The position numbers and the translations under genes are program-made. DNA of 47,047 bases from DATKXO01 sp035528995 (GTDB taxonomy: Bacteria > Planctomycetota > Phycisphaerae > UBA1845): the NCBI GenBank assembly GCA_035528995.1, contig DATKXO010000191.1, forward strand, positions 1 through 47,047, in the 5' to 3' direction. A model generated the notes under the pieces. That model was not told the DNA's origin, made no database searches, and saw only the letters and a program-made list of their open reading frames with translations. This document shows positions 1-9,010 of the stretch, piece after piece. The number at the start of each line of letters is the position of its first letter. Position 1 is the first letter of the stretch.

Positions 1-933
1 CGCCAGGAGCAGTTGGTCTACGGTGAGCTCGACATCAAGGCCCCCACCGCACCGGGCTGGGCCGCCGATTTCACCCGACACTCCTTCCTCATGATCAACC
101 CCACCATGGGCATGAGCGAGACCGGCCACGCCTCCATTCTCAGCGAGGAGGACCTGCGTCGGGCCGCCGCCGGCGACGTCGTCACCAAGTTCGTCTTCGT
201 CGCCGACCTGCGGGCCATCGAGGGCCGCGTCGACATGATCGACGAGGAAGTCCGCCGCATCCGCGACCTCGAGGAACGCTACGCCTCCCAGGAGGAGTAC
301 TGGAACGTCAAGATGACCGAACGCCGTCAGAACGCCCTCTACGGCGGAGACTACGGCCAGGACATCCCCGGCCTCCAGCTCGCCTGGTGGCAGTTGGCCG
401 TCGGGCCCGAAACCTATCACTGGCGGCGCTACACCGAGGCCGACGACCGCATGCGGACCTACCAGGAACGCATCGCCAGCCTCCGCCTGCCCGTCCAGTG
501 TCTGCTCGAGGAACGGTCGGCTCTGCGCACCATCCTCGCCTCCGCCAAGGTGCTGCACCGCAGGGGCGATCTCGTGCTCGCCACTCCGAACATGACCCGG
601 CGCTATTGGGATCCTGTCGGCGAGGACGTCCCAAACGTCCGGCGGACCTGGATGCGTTCCGACCCCGACATGGAACTCGTCGAGCCTTACCTCGACAGCC
701 AGACCGCCCAGGCGGCCGACTGGTGGCACCTGTTCAGCTTCCTGGGAACGTATCCGCGCACCGTCCGCACCAACACCAAGATCCCGGTGGAATGGCGCCC
801 ATTGGGCCGTGTGGTGGCCGTGTTGCGGGTCGGCCCGCGTGAGCCCTACCGTCTGCAGTGGCGGGATCGCCCGGCCAGTCTGACCGCTCCGGCCGGCCCT
901 GCGGAGATGGACCCTGGCCGCCCGGCGGAATAA
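1..933 (+). CDS. Hypothetical protein, C-terminal part (5' end outside window)
   Basis: The frame is open from the first base and ends at TAA 931-933, so the start lies upstream; a TTG at position 13 is only an internal candidate. I do not recognise a family. About 310 residues are visible. They are soluble, with no membrane segment, and have a charged helical stretch around residues 75-110 and another around 140-170 that could form coiled coils. There are many Trp and Tyr residues in the second half (WWQL, YHWRRY, WWHLF). Codon use is strongly C/G at third positions, as in the genes that follow, which supports real coding. A 244-base gap separates it from the next gene on the same strand. 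Confidence 0.7.
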   Translation, partial: RQEQLVYGELDIKAPTAPGWAADFTRHSFLMINPTMGMSETGHASILSEEDLRRAAAGDVVTKFVFVADLRAIEGRVDMIDEEVRRIRDLEERYASQEEYWNVKMTERRQNALYGGDYGQDIPGLQLAWWQLAVGPETYHWRRYTEADDRMRTYQERIASLRLPVQCLLEERSALRTILASAKVLHRRGDLVLATPNMTRRYWDPVGEDVPNVRRTWMRSDPDMELVEPYLDSQTAQAADWWHLFSFLGTYPRTVRTNTKIPVEWRPLGRVVAVLRVGPREPYRLQWRDRPASLTAPAGPAEMDPGRPAE

Positions 934-1177
934 GGTTCGTGACCGAGGACAACCGGCTGGGCCGCAACCACCCGGCAGAACCGAGGCTTCACGCTTCGCC
1001 CGCCGGGGTCGAACTGAGCGGGAAACAGGAACACGGCCCTCGAACGCCCGGATCGCTCGGTCTGATGCCGGCCTTTCCGGGCCTGCCGGATGAACCCGGC
1101 AGCTCGAGGATTCAGATTGCCGATGCCGGCTCTCGGTCATCGGATGTGCCCGAAAACTCTGAAAGGAGACGCCTGCG

Positions 1178-1468
1178 ATGAAGCGCGTTACCCTTCTCGG
1201 TGCAGTTGTGGCATTGGCGGCGGTCGTGGCCGGCTGCGTGATGGCGGAGGGCTCCCCGGGGCCCACCCAGTACAACATGAAAGCCTGGGACCGAAACACC
1301 CACCAGAAGCTGGGTGAATGGTACGTCTATCGCGACTGGCTCGGCGAGTGGCGAACCGTGGACAACGACGCCCTGGTCTCCTTCGCCAACGCCACCATCG
1401 TGCTCGAGCAGAACCTGCCACCGACAAACCGCATCGTCCTGCGACAGCACAGCGAGGACGATCGCTAG
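1178..1468 (+). CDS. Small predicted lipoprotein
   Basis: A 96-residue protein with a classic type II signal peptide: basic MKR start, hydrophobic run LLGAVVALAAVV, and lipobox VAGC placing the lipidated Cys at about residue 20. The mature part is short, hydrophilic and Trp-rich, with no family I recognise. A strong Shine-Dalgarno site (AAAGGAG, about 1161-1167) lies roughly ten bases before the ATG, which fixes the start. It is probably exported and anchored to a membrane. Function is unknown; the neighbours give no clue. It stands alone, with about 600 bases of non-coding sequence following. Confidence 0.8.
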   Translation: MKRVTLLGAVVALAAVVAGCVMAEGSPGPTQYNMKAWDRNTHQKLGEWYVYRDWLGEWRTVDNDALVSFANATIVLEQNLPPTNRIVLRQHSEDDR

Positions 1469-2080
1469 CGACGACCACGTCGCCTCCAGGGCGGAGCCGG
1501 CCGACCGCCGCCGGCCGTCGCGAACGGCTCGCGGCGGCCGCTTGTGCGCCGACCTCGGCCACGCCTGCACCCCTCGGACGATCCGCTGTGAGGATCCCGA
1601 CGCCCCTATCGGACCCCGCCCGGAGCGAAAGATCCTAACCCATTGCCCCCAAAAGCGTTACCGCCGGCCCCCTCGCCGGAATCCCGCCCAGCGCCGCGAT
1701 CGTTCCGATAACCGCGGCCCCAGCCCATCCTGCAAGCCTTGGGCAAATCTTCGGCTGGACGCCCCAAACCCTCTTAAACAGCTTGGCAAAAGCGGGTATA
1801 ATAAGGGTCGGTACAATTGGGAAGAATGGGTGGAGTCGGTGGGCACTGGAGGGACCCGCCAGCCACCTGATGTACCGCACTTGCGCTGAAGCGTCGCGGT
1901 TGTCTTGTAGCTCACGCGCGTGCGCAAGCCGCGGGGACCGTCGCGGAGGAAAGGAGCGCCACCTCTGACCGGTCACAACACGAACTTCGTGAACCTATGG
2001 CGCGCTGGGTCTGGGCGACGTAGCCTGCTAGCGGAGCGGGCCCGCCGGAAAAGGTCTCTAGAGGAGTGGCAGGTGCAGAA
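1469..2080 (+). other. Long non-coding leader upstream of the exoprotein gene
   Basis: No convincing gene is seen in these 612 bases. The first half is featureless GC-rich sequence. A TATAAT box is at 1797-1802. The 270 bases between it and the next start contain a short inverted repeat (CACGAA/TTCGTG near 1980-1992) and a GC-rich block near 2030-2050. The leader is long enough to hold a regulatory RNA, but I could not match it to a known riboswitch class. Confidence 0.4.
1774..1802 (+). promoter_or_regulatory. Candidate sigma-70 promoter for the exoprotein gene
   Basis: A perfect -10 hexamer TATAAT (1797-1802) follows a poor -35 (TTAAAC, 1774-1779) at 17-base spacing. It lies in an AT-richer pocket, in the same direction as the large gene starting at 2081. 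It implies a 5' leader of about 270 bases. Confidence 0.45.
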
Positions 2081-5000
2081 ATGAGATGGTTAACAGCAGT
2101 CTTGGCGGTCGGCGTGCTCACTATGCCGGCCTGGGCACAAAGTGTCGTCATCAGTGAAATCCGGATTGACCAAACCGGCACGGACTACGACGAGTACTTC
2201 GAACTCGCCGGAGCGCCGAGCACGTCCCTCAACGATCTGACCTACATCGTCATCGGCGACAGCAGCGCCGGCCTCCCACAACCCGGCGGCCGTAGCGGGT
2301 CGATCGAGTGTGTCGTCAGCCTCGCCGGGCTGAGTATCCCCCCCGACGGCTTCTTCCTGGCCGTCGAAGCGGACCTGTGGTCCGGCACCCTCGCCCCCCT
2401 CAGCGCCGCTGATCTCCAGTTGACCTCCAACGCCCTCAACTTCGAGAACAGCGACAACGTCAGTCACCTGCTGGTGCGTAACTTCACCGGGGCCCTCGAC
2501 GACCTGCTCGACACCGACCGCGACGGGACACTGGACATCACCCCCTGGAGCGAGGTCGTCGACGGCATCTCTCTCATTGTGGTGACCACGCCGACAGTCG
2601 AAGCCGAGGAATGGAACTACAACTTCGGCGGTGGCATCGGGCCGGACGGCAGTTACGTCCCCGGGCACGTCTACAGGGTGCCGCCCACCCCTGCCGGGAC
2701 CTGGGTCATCGGGCCATTCGGCGGCGGCCAGGACTCCCCCGGCGTCGGCCCGACGCCGATCATCCAGAACGGCGCCACCATCGTCCAGAAGGGCGCCACC
2801 GGCATCCCCGTTAATCTTGCCTCGCTCGTCTCTGGCGGAGTGCCGCCGGTCACCAAGGTCGTGACCTCTCTGCCCGCAATCGGCACGCTCAAGGACGGCG
2901 GGACGCCAATCGGCGCCGTTCCGCACGACGTCACCGGCGCCGTGACCTACGACCCGCCCACCGCCAACTTCACCGGCACGCCCAACCTGACCTTCAAGGC
3001 CAGGGACAACGCCAGCACCGAGTCCGAGGAGGCCGTCTTCGCGATCTGCGTCCAGGACGACAAGATCGTCATCACCGAGATCATGAACATGCCCTACGGC
3101 ATCGACGCCCTCCACGAGTACATCGAAATCTACAACTACAGCGGCAGCACGGTCCAGCTCGGCGGGTTGGCCGGCAACCTCTTCGACCAGACCTCCTCGC
3201 CCGGGACCTTCACCGGTGCATCGATCGGTGCATACCAGATGAAAATCCTCGCGCCGGCCAACGCCGCAACGTCCGGCCTGGACGACGAGGACTTCCGTTG
3301 TGACTGGGGCCTGCGAACCGCCGACGTCATCCGCGTCGACACCGGCACCTGGCAACAGATCGCCGGCGACAGCTCCTTGATCGCCGTCTACGACGCCAAC
3401 ACCGGCGGACTGCTCGACGCGGTCTGGCTCGACCAGGACGTCTGGTCCACCCAGGGGCTCATCGGTTCGTTCCTCAACGGCCAGAGCATCACCATCTGGG
3501 ACAGCCCGTGGTACGAATTCATCGAGGACCCGAACTCCGACAACAACGACGACCCGGCCAACTGGCTCCGCGCCGGTAACCTGGTCGGCGAGTACAACGG
3601 CGGCCTGCAAACCTCCTACGTCGAGGGCAACCAGGGCAACCCCGGCTTCATCTACGGCCTCAATGAAGGCTACACGCCCCTGACCGGCGCCGACGGCTGT
3701 TTCCAGGAATGCGGCGTGCCCGGCGGAGGCTGTATCGAGGCCAGGCAGGAAATCTGCGAAGACGAGTACTGCGGCATCACCCAGACCGTCGGTAACGACG
3801 GAGACTGCGGCACCAGCCCGCCCAGCTACTCTTTCACCACCGGCTCCTGCTGCGTCGATTTCGGCGACTGCCGGGAACTCACCGAGTGCCAGTGCGACTG
3901 GGCCGACGGCATCTTCACCGCCGACGGTGACTGTGCTACCGCCGGCTGCGCCACGCCCACCGAACTCGAAATCAACGAGTTCGACTACGATCAACCCGGA
4001 AGCGACTTCCGTGAGTTCATCGAGATCGTGGGGCCACCGGGCATGGACCTCACCGGCGTGTACGTCGAGATGTACAACGGGGCCACCAACTCCCTGTACT
4101 CGGTCGGTGCCATCATCTCCCTCGACGGATACACCATGCCCGCCGACGGGTACTTCGTCATCGGCAGCGCCGCCCGGGTCCCCAACACCGACCTGGACAT
4201 CCCGTCCGATTCCTTCGGCTGGTTCCAGAACGGCTCCCCCGACGGCTTCCTGCTCTGCATCGGCACCACGCCCATTGAGGGCATCTCCTACGAAGGCGAG
4301 ATGACCGTCAGCAACGTCTGCGGCGGAACCTCGGGGCTGACCCTCCCCGACATCGGCCTGGCCGACAGCGGGGACCCCGAGTTGGGATCGCTCCAGAAGC
4401 TGCCCGACGGCGGACTCTGGGCCGCCACCAACAACACCACGCCCGGTGCGGCCAACGCCCTCCTGGAGGGCACCGGCGCCTGCTGCCTGGCACTGGGCGG
4501 CTGCCAGAACGGGCTCAGCGCCTACGAATGCGGCACCAACGGCGTCATCGGCGGCACCCTCTGGGTCCCCGATGCCGACTGCGCCACCGTCGGCTGCCCC
4601 GAACCGCTCGGGGCCTGCTGCCTGTCCGATGAGTCCTGCCAGGACCCGGTTACACAGGCTGAGTGCGAGACCGACCTCTGCGGAGTGTTCCACTCCGGAG
4701 AGCTGTGTGGCACCGTGACCTGCGGCCCGTTGCCGACCAAGCCCTGCTGCCTCCCGGCTTCCGGCGACTGCGCCGACGTCACTCCCTGCGAGTGCGGAAA
4801 GCTCGGCGGCGACGTGAACACCAGCGGCCCCGATTGCAGCACCATCGGCTGCCCGGCGCCGACCACCGTCACCATCAACGAGTTCGACTACGATCAGCCC
4901 TCGACCGATACCGCCGAGTTCATCGAGCTGGTCGGACCGCCCGATCTCAGCCTCGACGGATGGACCGTCGAACTCTACAACGGCTCCAACAACCTGATCT

Positions 5001-6838
5001 ACAACACCATCGACCTCACCGGCTACGCTGTCCCCGGCGACAGGTTCTTCGTCATCGGCAGCATCAACGTCCCGCTGCGTGACCTGACCTTCGCCTACCA
5101 GAGCGACAACATCCAGAACGGGGCCCCCGACGGCATCGTGCTCTGCAACGGAACCACGCCGGTCGACTGGCTCGCCTACGAGGGCAGCATGACCGTCGAC
5201 GACGTCTGCGGCACCACCAACGGCCTGACCCTGACCGACATCGGCCAGGGCGACTACGGTGCCGACGGCTCCATCCAGAGACTGCCCAACGGCGGACTGT
5301 GGACCTTCACCCCGGGAGCGATGACACCCGGCGAGTCCAACACCGCTACGCCTGTCACCGGCGCCTGCTGTGAGGCCCTGGGCGGATGCACCGACACCGT
5401 CACCCAGGCCACCTGCCTGGCCGGCGGCGGAACCTGGTTCGAGGCCCAGGAATGCCTTGCCGTCACCTGCCCCGCGCCCAAGGGTGCCTGCTGCCTGCCC
5501 GATGGCGACTGCATGGACCTGGCCACCTCCAATGGCTGCGCCGACAACTGCTTCGACGCCGCCTTCCACCCCGGTGATCTCTGCAGCACCGCCGGCTGTA
5601 CCCCCTTGCCCGTCGGCCAATGCTGCATGTACATCGGTGAGTGCATCGACGTGGCCGAGTGCGAGTGCTTCGACCCCGATGGGGGCGTCCTCAGCGGTAA
5701 CTGGGACGGCCAGGCCACCTGCATCACCGCCGAGTGCGAGGTGCTCGGTTCGGTGGCCATCAACGAGATCCGCATCGACCAGCCCGGCACCGATTACGAC
5801 GAGTACTTCGAGCTGGTCGGCACCGGAAACATGTCACTCAACGGGCTGACCTACCTCGTCATCGGCGACGGTGCCGGCGGTAGCGGCACCATCGAAGCCG
5901 CCATCGACCTCCACAATCAGGTCATCTCCAGCGATGGCTTCTTCCTGGCCGCCGAGGACAACAGCACCTACGGTGCAGCGGCCGACATGATCACCGACCT
6001 GAACTTCGAGAACAGCGACAACGTCACCCACCTGCTGGTCGCCGGATTCACCGGCCAGGTCGGCGACGACCTCGACCTCGACGTCAACACCCAGGGCGGT
6101 GACGGTATCCTGGACATCACACCGTGGGCCGCAATCGTTGATTCGGTCGCCCTGATCAAGACCGACCCCCCCGTTGGCCCCCTCGAGGAGTACGTCTACA
6201 GTGACACCAAGGTCGGCCCCGACTGCGTCTTCGTCCCCGGACACGTCTACCGCCTGCCGGACGCCACCGGCGACTGGCAGATCGGCGCCTACGCCGGTAG
6301 CTACGACACGCCGGACGCCACCAACGCCGGCGCCGGCCCGATGACCGGCGCCCGCAGTTGGCGCGATCACGGAACCGCCAAGGCGTTTACTGCCCGACCC
6401 ATCGACCTGATCGTTTCGCCCGTGGAGCCGCGTCTGGGCGGCGTCCTCAAGGTCGAGATCGATCTCGATCAAACTGTGACGACCATGTCGGCCTCGGTCT
6501 GCTGCCTGGGTGTTATCTATGAAGGAGTCGTGACCGCCACCCCGGACGGGAACCAGGTCACCGTGGACTTCAGCGAAGCCCTCCCCCAGCAGGACTGCTG
6601 CGTGATCACCCTCAGCGGCGACGTGAACGCCCGCCTGCCGGTGACCATGCTGGTCGGCGACACCAACCGCGACGCGGGCATCGACACCTCTGACAGCTCC
6701 AGCGTCAAGGCGCGCCTCGGCCAGCCGATGAGCGACGCCAACGCCCCGTACGATGTGGACACCGACGACGCGATCACCACCGCTGACAAGTCGTCCGTCA
6801 AGGCGAGGCTCGGCAATCTGGCTCCCATCTGTCCGTAA
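2081..6838 (+). CDS. Giant secreted modular protein: lamin-tail-like domains, Cys-rich modules, dockerin-like C-terminus
   Basis: The protein has 1585 residues. An N-terminal signal peptide ends AWA-Q near residue 19. There are five lamin-tail-like domains, each opening with a variant of INEIRIDQPGTDYDEYFEL, at about residues 23-220, 329-530, 629-785, 929-1090 and 1225-1420. A cadherin- or Ig-like stretch (226-325) follows the first. At least seven cysteine-rich modules, typically GACC...GGC...C...C..V.C, lie between domains (about 588-627, 797-927, 1094-1220). The last 60 residues hold two dockerin-like calcium repeats (GDTNRDAGIDTSDSSSVKAR and YDVDTDDAITTADKSSVKAR). It is likely extracellular or surface-bound; partners are unknown. 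ATG 2081 is preferred because it opens the signal peptide; GTG 2066 would overlap the GAGGAG Shine-Dalgarno site. A terminator follows, so it is monocistronic. Confidence 0.9.
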   Translation: MRWLTAVLAVGVLTMPAWAQSVVISEIRIDQTGTDYDEYFELAGAPSTSLNDLTYIVIGDSSAGLPQPGGRSGSIECVVSLAGLSIPPDGFFLAVEADLWSGTLAPLSAADLQLTSNALNFENSDNVSHLLVRNFTGALDDLLDTDRDGTLDITPWSEVVDGISLIVVTTPTVEAEEWNYNFGGGIGPDGSYVPGHVYRVPPTPAGTWVIGPFGGGQDSPGVGPTPIIQNGATIVQKGATGIPVNLASLVSGGVPPVTKVVTSLPAIGTLKDGGTPIGAVPHDVTGAVTYDPPTANFTGTPNLTFKARDNASTESEEAVFAICVQDDKIVITEIMNMPYGIDALHEYIEIYNYSGSTVQLGGLAGNLFDQTSSPGTFTGASIGAYQMKILAPANAATSGLDDEDFRCDWGLRTADVIRVDTGTWQQIAGDSSLIAVYDANTGGLLDAVWLDQDVWSTQGLIGSFLNGQSITIWDSPWYEFIEDPNSDNNDDPANWLRAGNLVGEYNGGLQTSYVEGNQGNPGFIYGLNEGYTPLTGADGCFQECGVPGGGCIEARQEICEDEYCGITQTVGNDGDCGTSPPSYSFTTGSCCVDFGDCRELTECQCDWADGIFTADGDCATAGCATPTELEINEFDYDQPGSDFREFIEIVGPPGMDLTGVYVEMYNGATNSLYSVGAIISLDGYTMPADGYFVIGSAARVPNTDLDIPSDSFGWFQNGSPDGFLLCIGTTPIEGISYEGEMTVSNVCGGTSGLTLPDIGLADSGDPELGSLQKLPDGGLWAATNNTTPGAANALLEGTGACCLALGGCQNGLSAYECGTNGVIGGTLWVPDADCATVGCPEPLGACCLSDESCQDPVTQAECETDLCGVFHSGELCGTVTCGPLPTKPCCLPASGDCADVTPCECGKLGGDVNTSGPDCSTIGCPAPTTVTINEFDYDQPSTDTAEFIELVGPPDLSLDGWTVELYNGSNNLIYNTIDLTGYAVPGDRFFVIGSINVPLRDLTFAYQSDNIQNGAPDGIVLCNGTTPVDWLAYEGSMTVDDVCGTTNGLTLTDIGQGDYGADGSIQRLPNGGLWTFTPGAMTPGESNTATPVTGACCEALGGCTDTVTQATCLAGGGTWFEAQECLAVTCPAPKGACCLPDGDCMDLATSNGCADNCFDAAFHPGDLCSTAGCTPLPVGQCCMYIGECIDVAECECFDPDGGVLSGNWDGQATCITAECEVLGSVAINEIRIDQPGTDYDEYFELVGTGNMSLNGLTYLVIGDGAGGSGTIEAAIDLHNQVISSDGFFLAAEDNSTYGAAADMITDLNFENSDNVTHLLVAGFTGQVGDDLDLDVNTQGGDGILDITPWAAIVDSVALIKTDPPVGPLEEYVYSDTKVGPDCVFVPGHVYRLPDATGDWQIGAYAGSYDTPDATNAGAGPMTGARSWRDHGTAKAFTARPIDLIVSPVEPRLGGVLKVEIDLDQTVTTMSASVCCLGVIYEGVVTATPDGNQVTVDFSEALPQQDCCVITLSGDVNARLPVTMLVGDTNRDAGIDTSDSSSVKARLGQPMSDANAPYDVDTDDAITTADKSSVKARLGNLAPICP

Positions 6839-6880
6839 GGAGTAGTCGCCAGGAACTGACATCTGCTAGCGAACAACACC

Positions 6881-6923
6881 CCGCCCGCGACCTGCCACTG
6901 GCAGGCTGCGGGCGGGCTCTTTT
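6881..6923 (+). terminator. Intrinsic terminator of the exoprotein gene
   Basis: The outer stem CCGCCCGC (6881-6888) pairs with GCGGGCGG (6908-6915). An inner stem CCTGCCA/TGGCAGG lies within it. The run TCTTTT follows at 6918-6923. It sits 43 bases after the stop codon. Confidence 0.85.
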
Positions 6924-7434
6924 GCGCCGGCGTCGGAACCACCGCCGACCTGTGGTCACCCTCAGCGGCACCCTCTGGGGCGGGATGGAGCGGCGGCAGG
7001 GCGTCCTCTCCATCGCCGGCCGGACCGACAATGTGCACCCCCACCGCGGGAAACAACCGGAAACTCTATGGCGTCACAGAAGTGGACCGCTGCGCTCTGC
7101 TCGTCGCCCGCATTGTCCGCGACCACGAGACTCTGGGCTCCCCGGAGAGCGGAGACACGCTTCCTTGCCGCTGAAACCGTATCATTTCAAATCTGGCTTT
7201 CCTTTGCGGCGAACAGAAAAATCCCCGATTTTTTTGAATCAACCCCCGAACCCGCCCGCACCGCCGCCGTAGAACAACCAACGAAAGAAAGCCTCCGTTA
7301 ACCAGAACCTCAAGCTCCTCCTTCCGTATGCCGATAACGCGGCCGGCGACCCGAAAACGGGTCGCCGGCTTCGTTCTTACAGACCGACGGCACTGGGAGC
7401 GGCTTTCCCGGACTACGCCAGCCGACACTGACCC
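6924..7434. other. Intergenic region with AT-rich island and hairpins
   Basis: About 510 bases without a convincing gene. The part from 7160 to 7320 is visibly richer in A/T than its surroundings. It contains an inverted repeat AAAAATC-CCC-GATTTTT (7217-7233) followed by TT. A small reading frame at 7068-7301 has no good ribosome site and atypical codon use, so I do not call it. The region ends with a very strong hairpin (7342-7369, listed separately). A small untranslated RNA is possible but unproven. Confidence 0.35.
7342..7369. terminator. Perfect 12-bp GC hairpin, probable terminator
   Basis: GCCGGCGACCCG (7342-7353) and CGGGTCGCCGGC (7358-7369) form a perfect 12-bp stem around an AAAA loop, followed on the plus strand by TTCGTTCTTA. 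It would end any transcript crossing the preceding intergenic region. It may also act on the minus-strand gene ending at 7435, though that side has no T-run. Confidence 0.65.
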
Positions 7435-8667
7435 TCACGCCGGCCGTTCCGATTCCTCGGGGGCCGCCCGGCGGGCGAAACGCACCGCCTGCTTCAGACC
7501 GGGCAGAAGAGCTACCGGGATTTGTCCATAGTTGTCCAGGTCGACGGAGGCGATTCCGAACTCGGCCAGCCGTGACAGGGTTTGCACCAACAACGCGGGG
7601 TCGGGGGGTGTGCCTGCGCCCTCGTCCGGGCGGTGGGCCCGGATCTGCAATTCCGCCCGGGCGCCCGGCCCGCTGCCCAGCAGACCAGCCTCCGCGATGG
7701 CCGCAACGTCCGCGCCCACCGGACCCTCCACCTGCGTCAGAACTCCATCCACCAGCGGCGGCAACTGACCGTCGCCCAGCGGATAGGGACTCCCCGCCGC
7801 ACAAATGGCATCACCGTAGGCATGAACGATCAACTCGCAGCCGACCGCGCTGCGGATCGACCGGGCCAATTCAACCACGCCTTTCCACTGGGCCTCGACG
7901 TAGGCCCGCATCGGCCCATCTTCCGCAAAGACCCGGCTCAGCGGCTGGTCGATCGGCCGACCCGTCTCGAAGACGTCCAGCAGGCGGGCCTCGGTCCAGT
8001 GCACCGCCGCATCCACGTCCAATGCCGGCCCCCCGCCGACCTGACCCAGTTGCCGGCACGATTCGCAGAAGCACGTGCCCAGCAGCGCTGCTCCACCCCG
8101 CCCCATCTCGAATCCGGCGTCGATCCTGCCGCCGGGCCGCCCCACTCGCCCGGCGTGCAACTCCGCCAGCTCGATCCCGGTCAGGCCGTAGTTGTCCGCC
8201 AGGTCCCGGCAGACCGCCACCAGAAACGACCGCACGTCCGGATTGACCAGGCACAGTCGGTCGTCCCAGGGATCGCCGAACACCGTCTTGGCCGCCGCAT
8301 GCGGATAGCGCCCGGTCATTCGCCCCACCGTCGAGGTGGCCACCACCGCCCTGCACGACAGGCCGTGCTCGCGGCATCCCTCCACGATACGCCGCAGCGG
8401 GTCCCGGCCCTTCAGCCAGCTCGATACAACCGGCTTGCAGCGCGTGGCCTGGTAGTACTCCTCCCTCGGAGCGAAGAACAGACCGCCGCGCGTCCGGAAG
8501 ATCCGCGGCGACACCCCCGGCAGAGTGCGGAGCAGCGCCAGCGGCGGGCAGACCACCGGCACGCAGATGCCGCTGACCCCCAGCTCACCGGCCAGCCGGT
8601 CCAGCACCTCCTCCACCCCCTCCTCGACCAGGTCCCACGCATGGCAGATAAGCTGAACCTCGAACAC
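7435..8667 (-). CDS. Hypothetical protein, possibly glycoside hydrolase-like barrel
   Basis: About 410 residues, soluble, without a signal peptide. The layout resembles planctomycete barrel proteins related to glycoside hydrolases: an N-terminal strand-helix unit (QLICHAWDLVEEG), regularly spaced strand-like segments (GISVP-type, CRAVVATSTVG, GLTGIELAELHAG, ELIVHAYGD, IASVDLDNYGQIP), and conserved-looking acidic residues at strand ends. This is an inference from pattern, not a family assignment. A paired CFCESC (near 8050-8070) could bind a metal. The frame extends up to 8832, but that part is Gly/Arg-rich and non-coding in character. GTG 8667, preceded by a G-rich ribosome site, is the better start. 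No partner gene is adjacent. Confidence 0.65.
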   Translation of the reverse strand: MFEVQLICHAWDLVEEGVEEVLDRLAGELGVSGICVPVVCPPLALLRTLPGVSPRIFRTRGGLFFAPREEYYQATRCKPVVSSWLKGRDPLRRIVEGCREHGLSCRAVVATSTVGRMTGRYPHAAAKTVFGDPWDDRLCLVNPDVRSFLVAVCRDLADNYGLTGIELAELHAGRVGRPGGRIDAGFEMGRGGAALLGTCFCESCRQLGQVGGGPALDVDAAVHWTEARLLDVFETGRPIDQPLSRVFAEDGPMRAYVEAQWKGVVELARSIRSAVGCELIVHAYGDAICAAGSPYPLGDGQLPPLVDGVLTQVEGPVGADVAAIAEAGLLGSGPGARAELQIRAHRPDEGAGTPPDPALLVQTLSRLAEFGIASVDLDNYGQIPVALLPGLKQAVRFARRAAPEESERPA

Positions 8668-9010
8668 CCAAACCCCCCGCCGGTGTGATCCGACTTTCTG
8701 AAGCTTGTCGTAATCGCAGACCTGCCGGCATCTTACCGATCCCCATTTCTCCAGCCAAGCGATCGACGGACCTCCCCGCGGGCCACCTCCGGGCCGCAGC
8801 AATGTCGGAGTTTGTCGCCCGCCCCGACACACCGCCCCCGAACGATTGACGCCCCGCTCACCCCTAGGCTATCATCGGCCCGGCTGCCGCATGCGGCGGC
8901 CTGCCGCCACGCCGACGTCGCCATGGCGCGGGGAACGACGCGAGGCAGCCAATAAAGCCGCAGGGATCAACTGCTGACCCGACCGGGTAGCGAGAGGCGC
9001 GCGCATCGCT
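8668..9010. other. Divergent intergenic region upstream of the TolC-like gene
   Basis: It contains the plausible 5' leader of the minus-strand gene and a strong plus-strand promoter at 8846-8875. No gene or repeat was otherwise seen. The leader of the plus-strand gene would be about 130 bases, with a GAGAGG ribosome site shortly before ATG 9011. Confidence 0.5.
8846..8875 (+). promoter_or_regulatory. Sigma-70-type promoter for the TolC-like gene
   Basis: TTGACG (8846-8851) and TATCAT (8870-8875) are separated by 18 bases; each differs from consensus at one position. The direction and position fit the gene starting at 9011. Confidence 0.75.

Noticed and set aside
1976..2060. A cyclic-di-GMP (GEMM) riboswitch in the exoprotein leader
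   Set aside because: Some words resemble the class I core (GGGCGACGTAGCC), but the conserved tetraloop-receptor arrangement and the GCAAA pattern are missing.
2090..5620. A 1176-residue open frame on the minus strand opposite the exoprotein gene
   Set aside because: It mirrors the codon bias of the plus-strand gene (C/G third positions remove stops), is low complexity (V/G/D/A), and has no start context. The same explains long antisense frames opposite the ATP-grasp fusion, UbiD, GDE and others.
7068..7301. A 77-residue small gene before the hairpin at 7342
   Set aside because: No ribosome site, codon use unlike the neighbouring genes, and no signal or domain. Kept only as a possibility within the intergenic entry.
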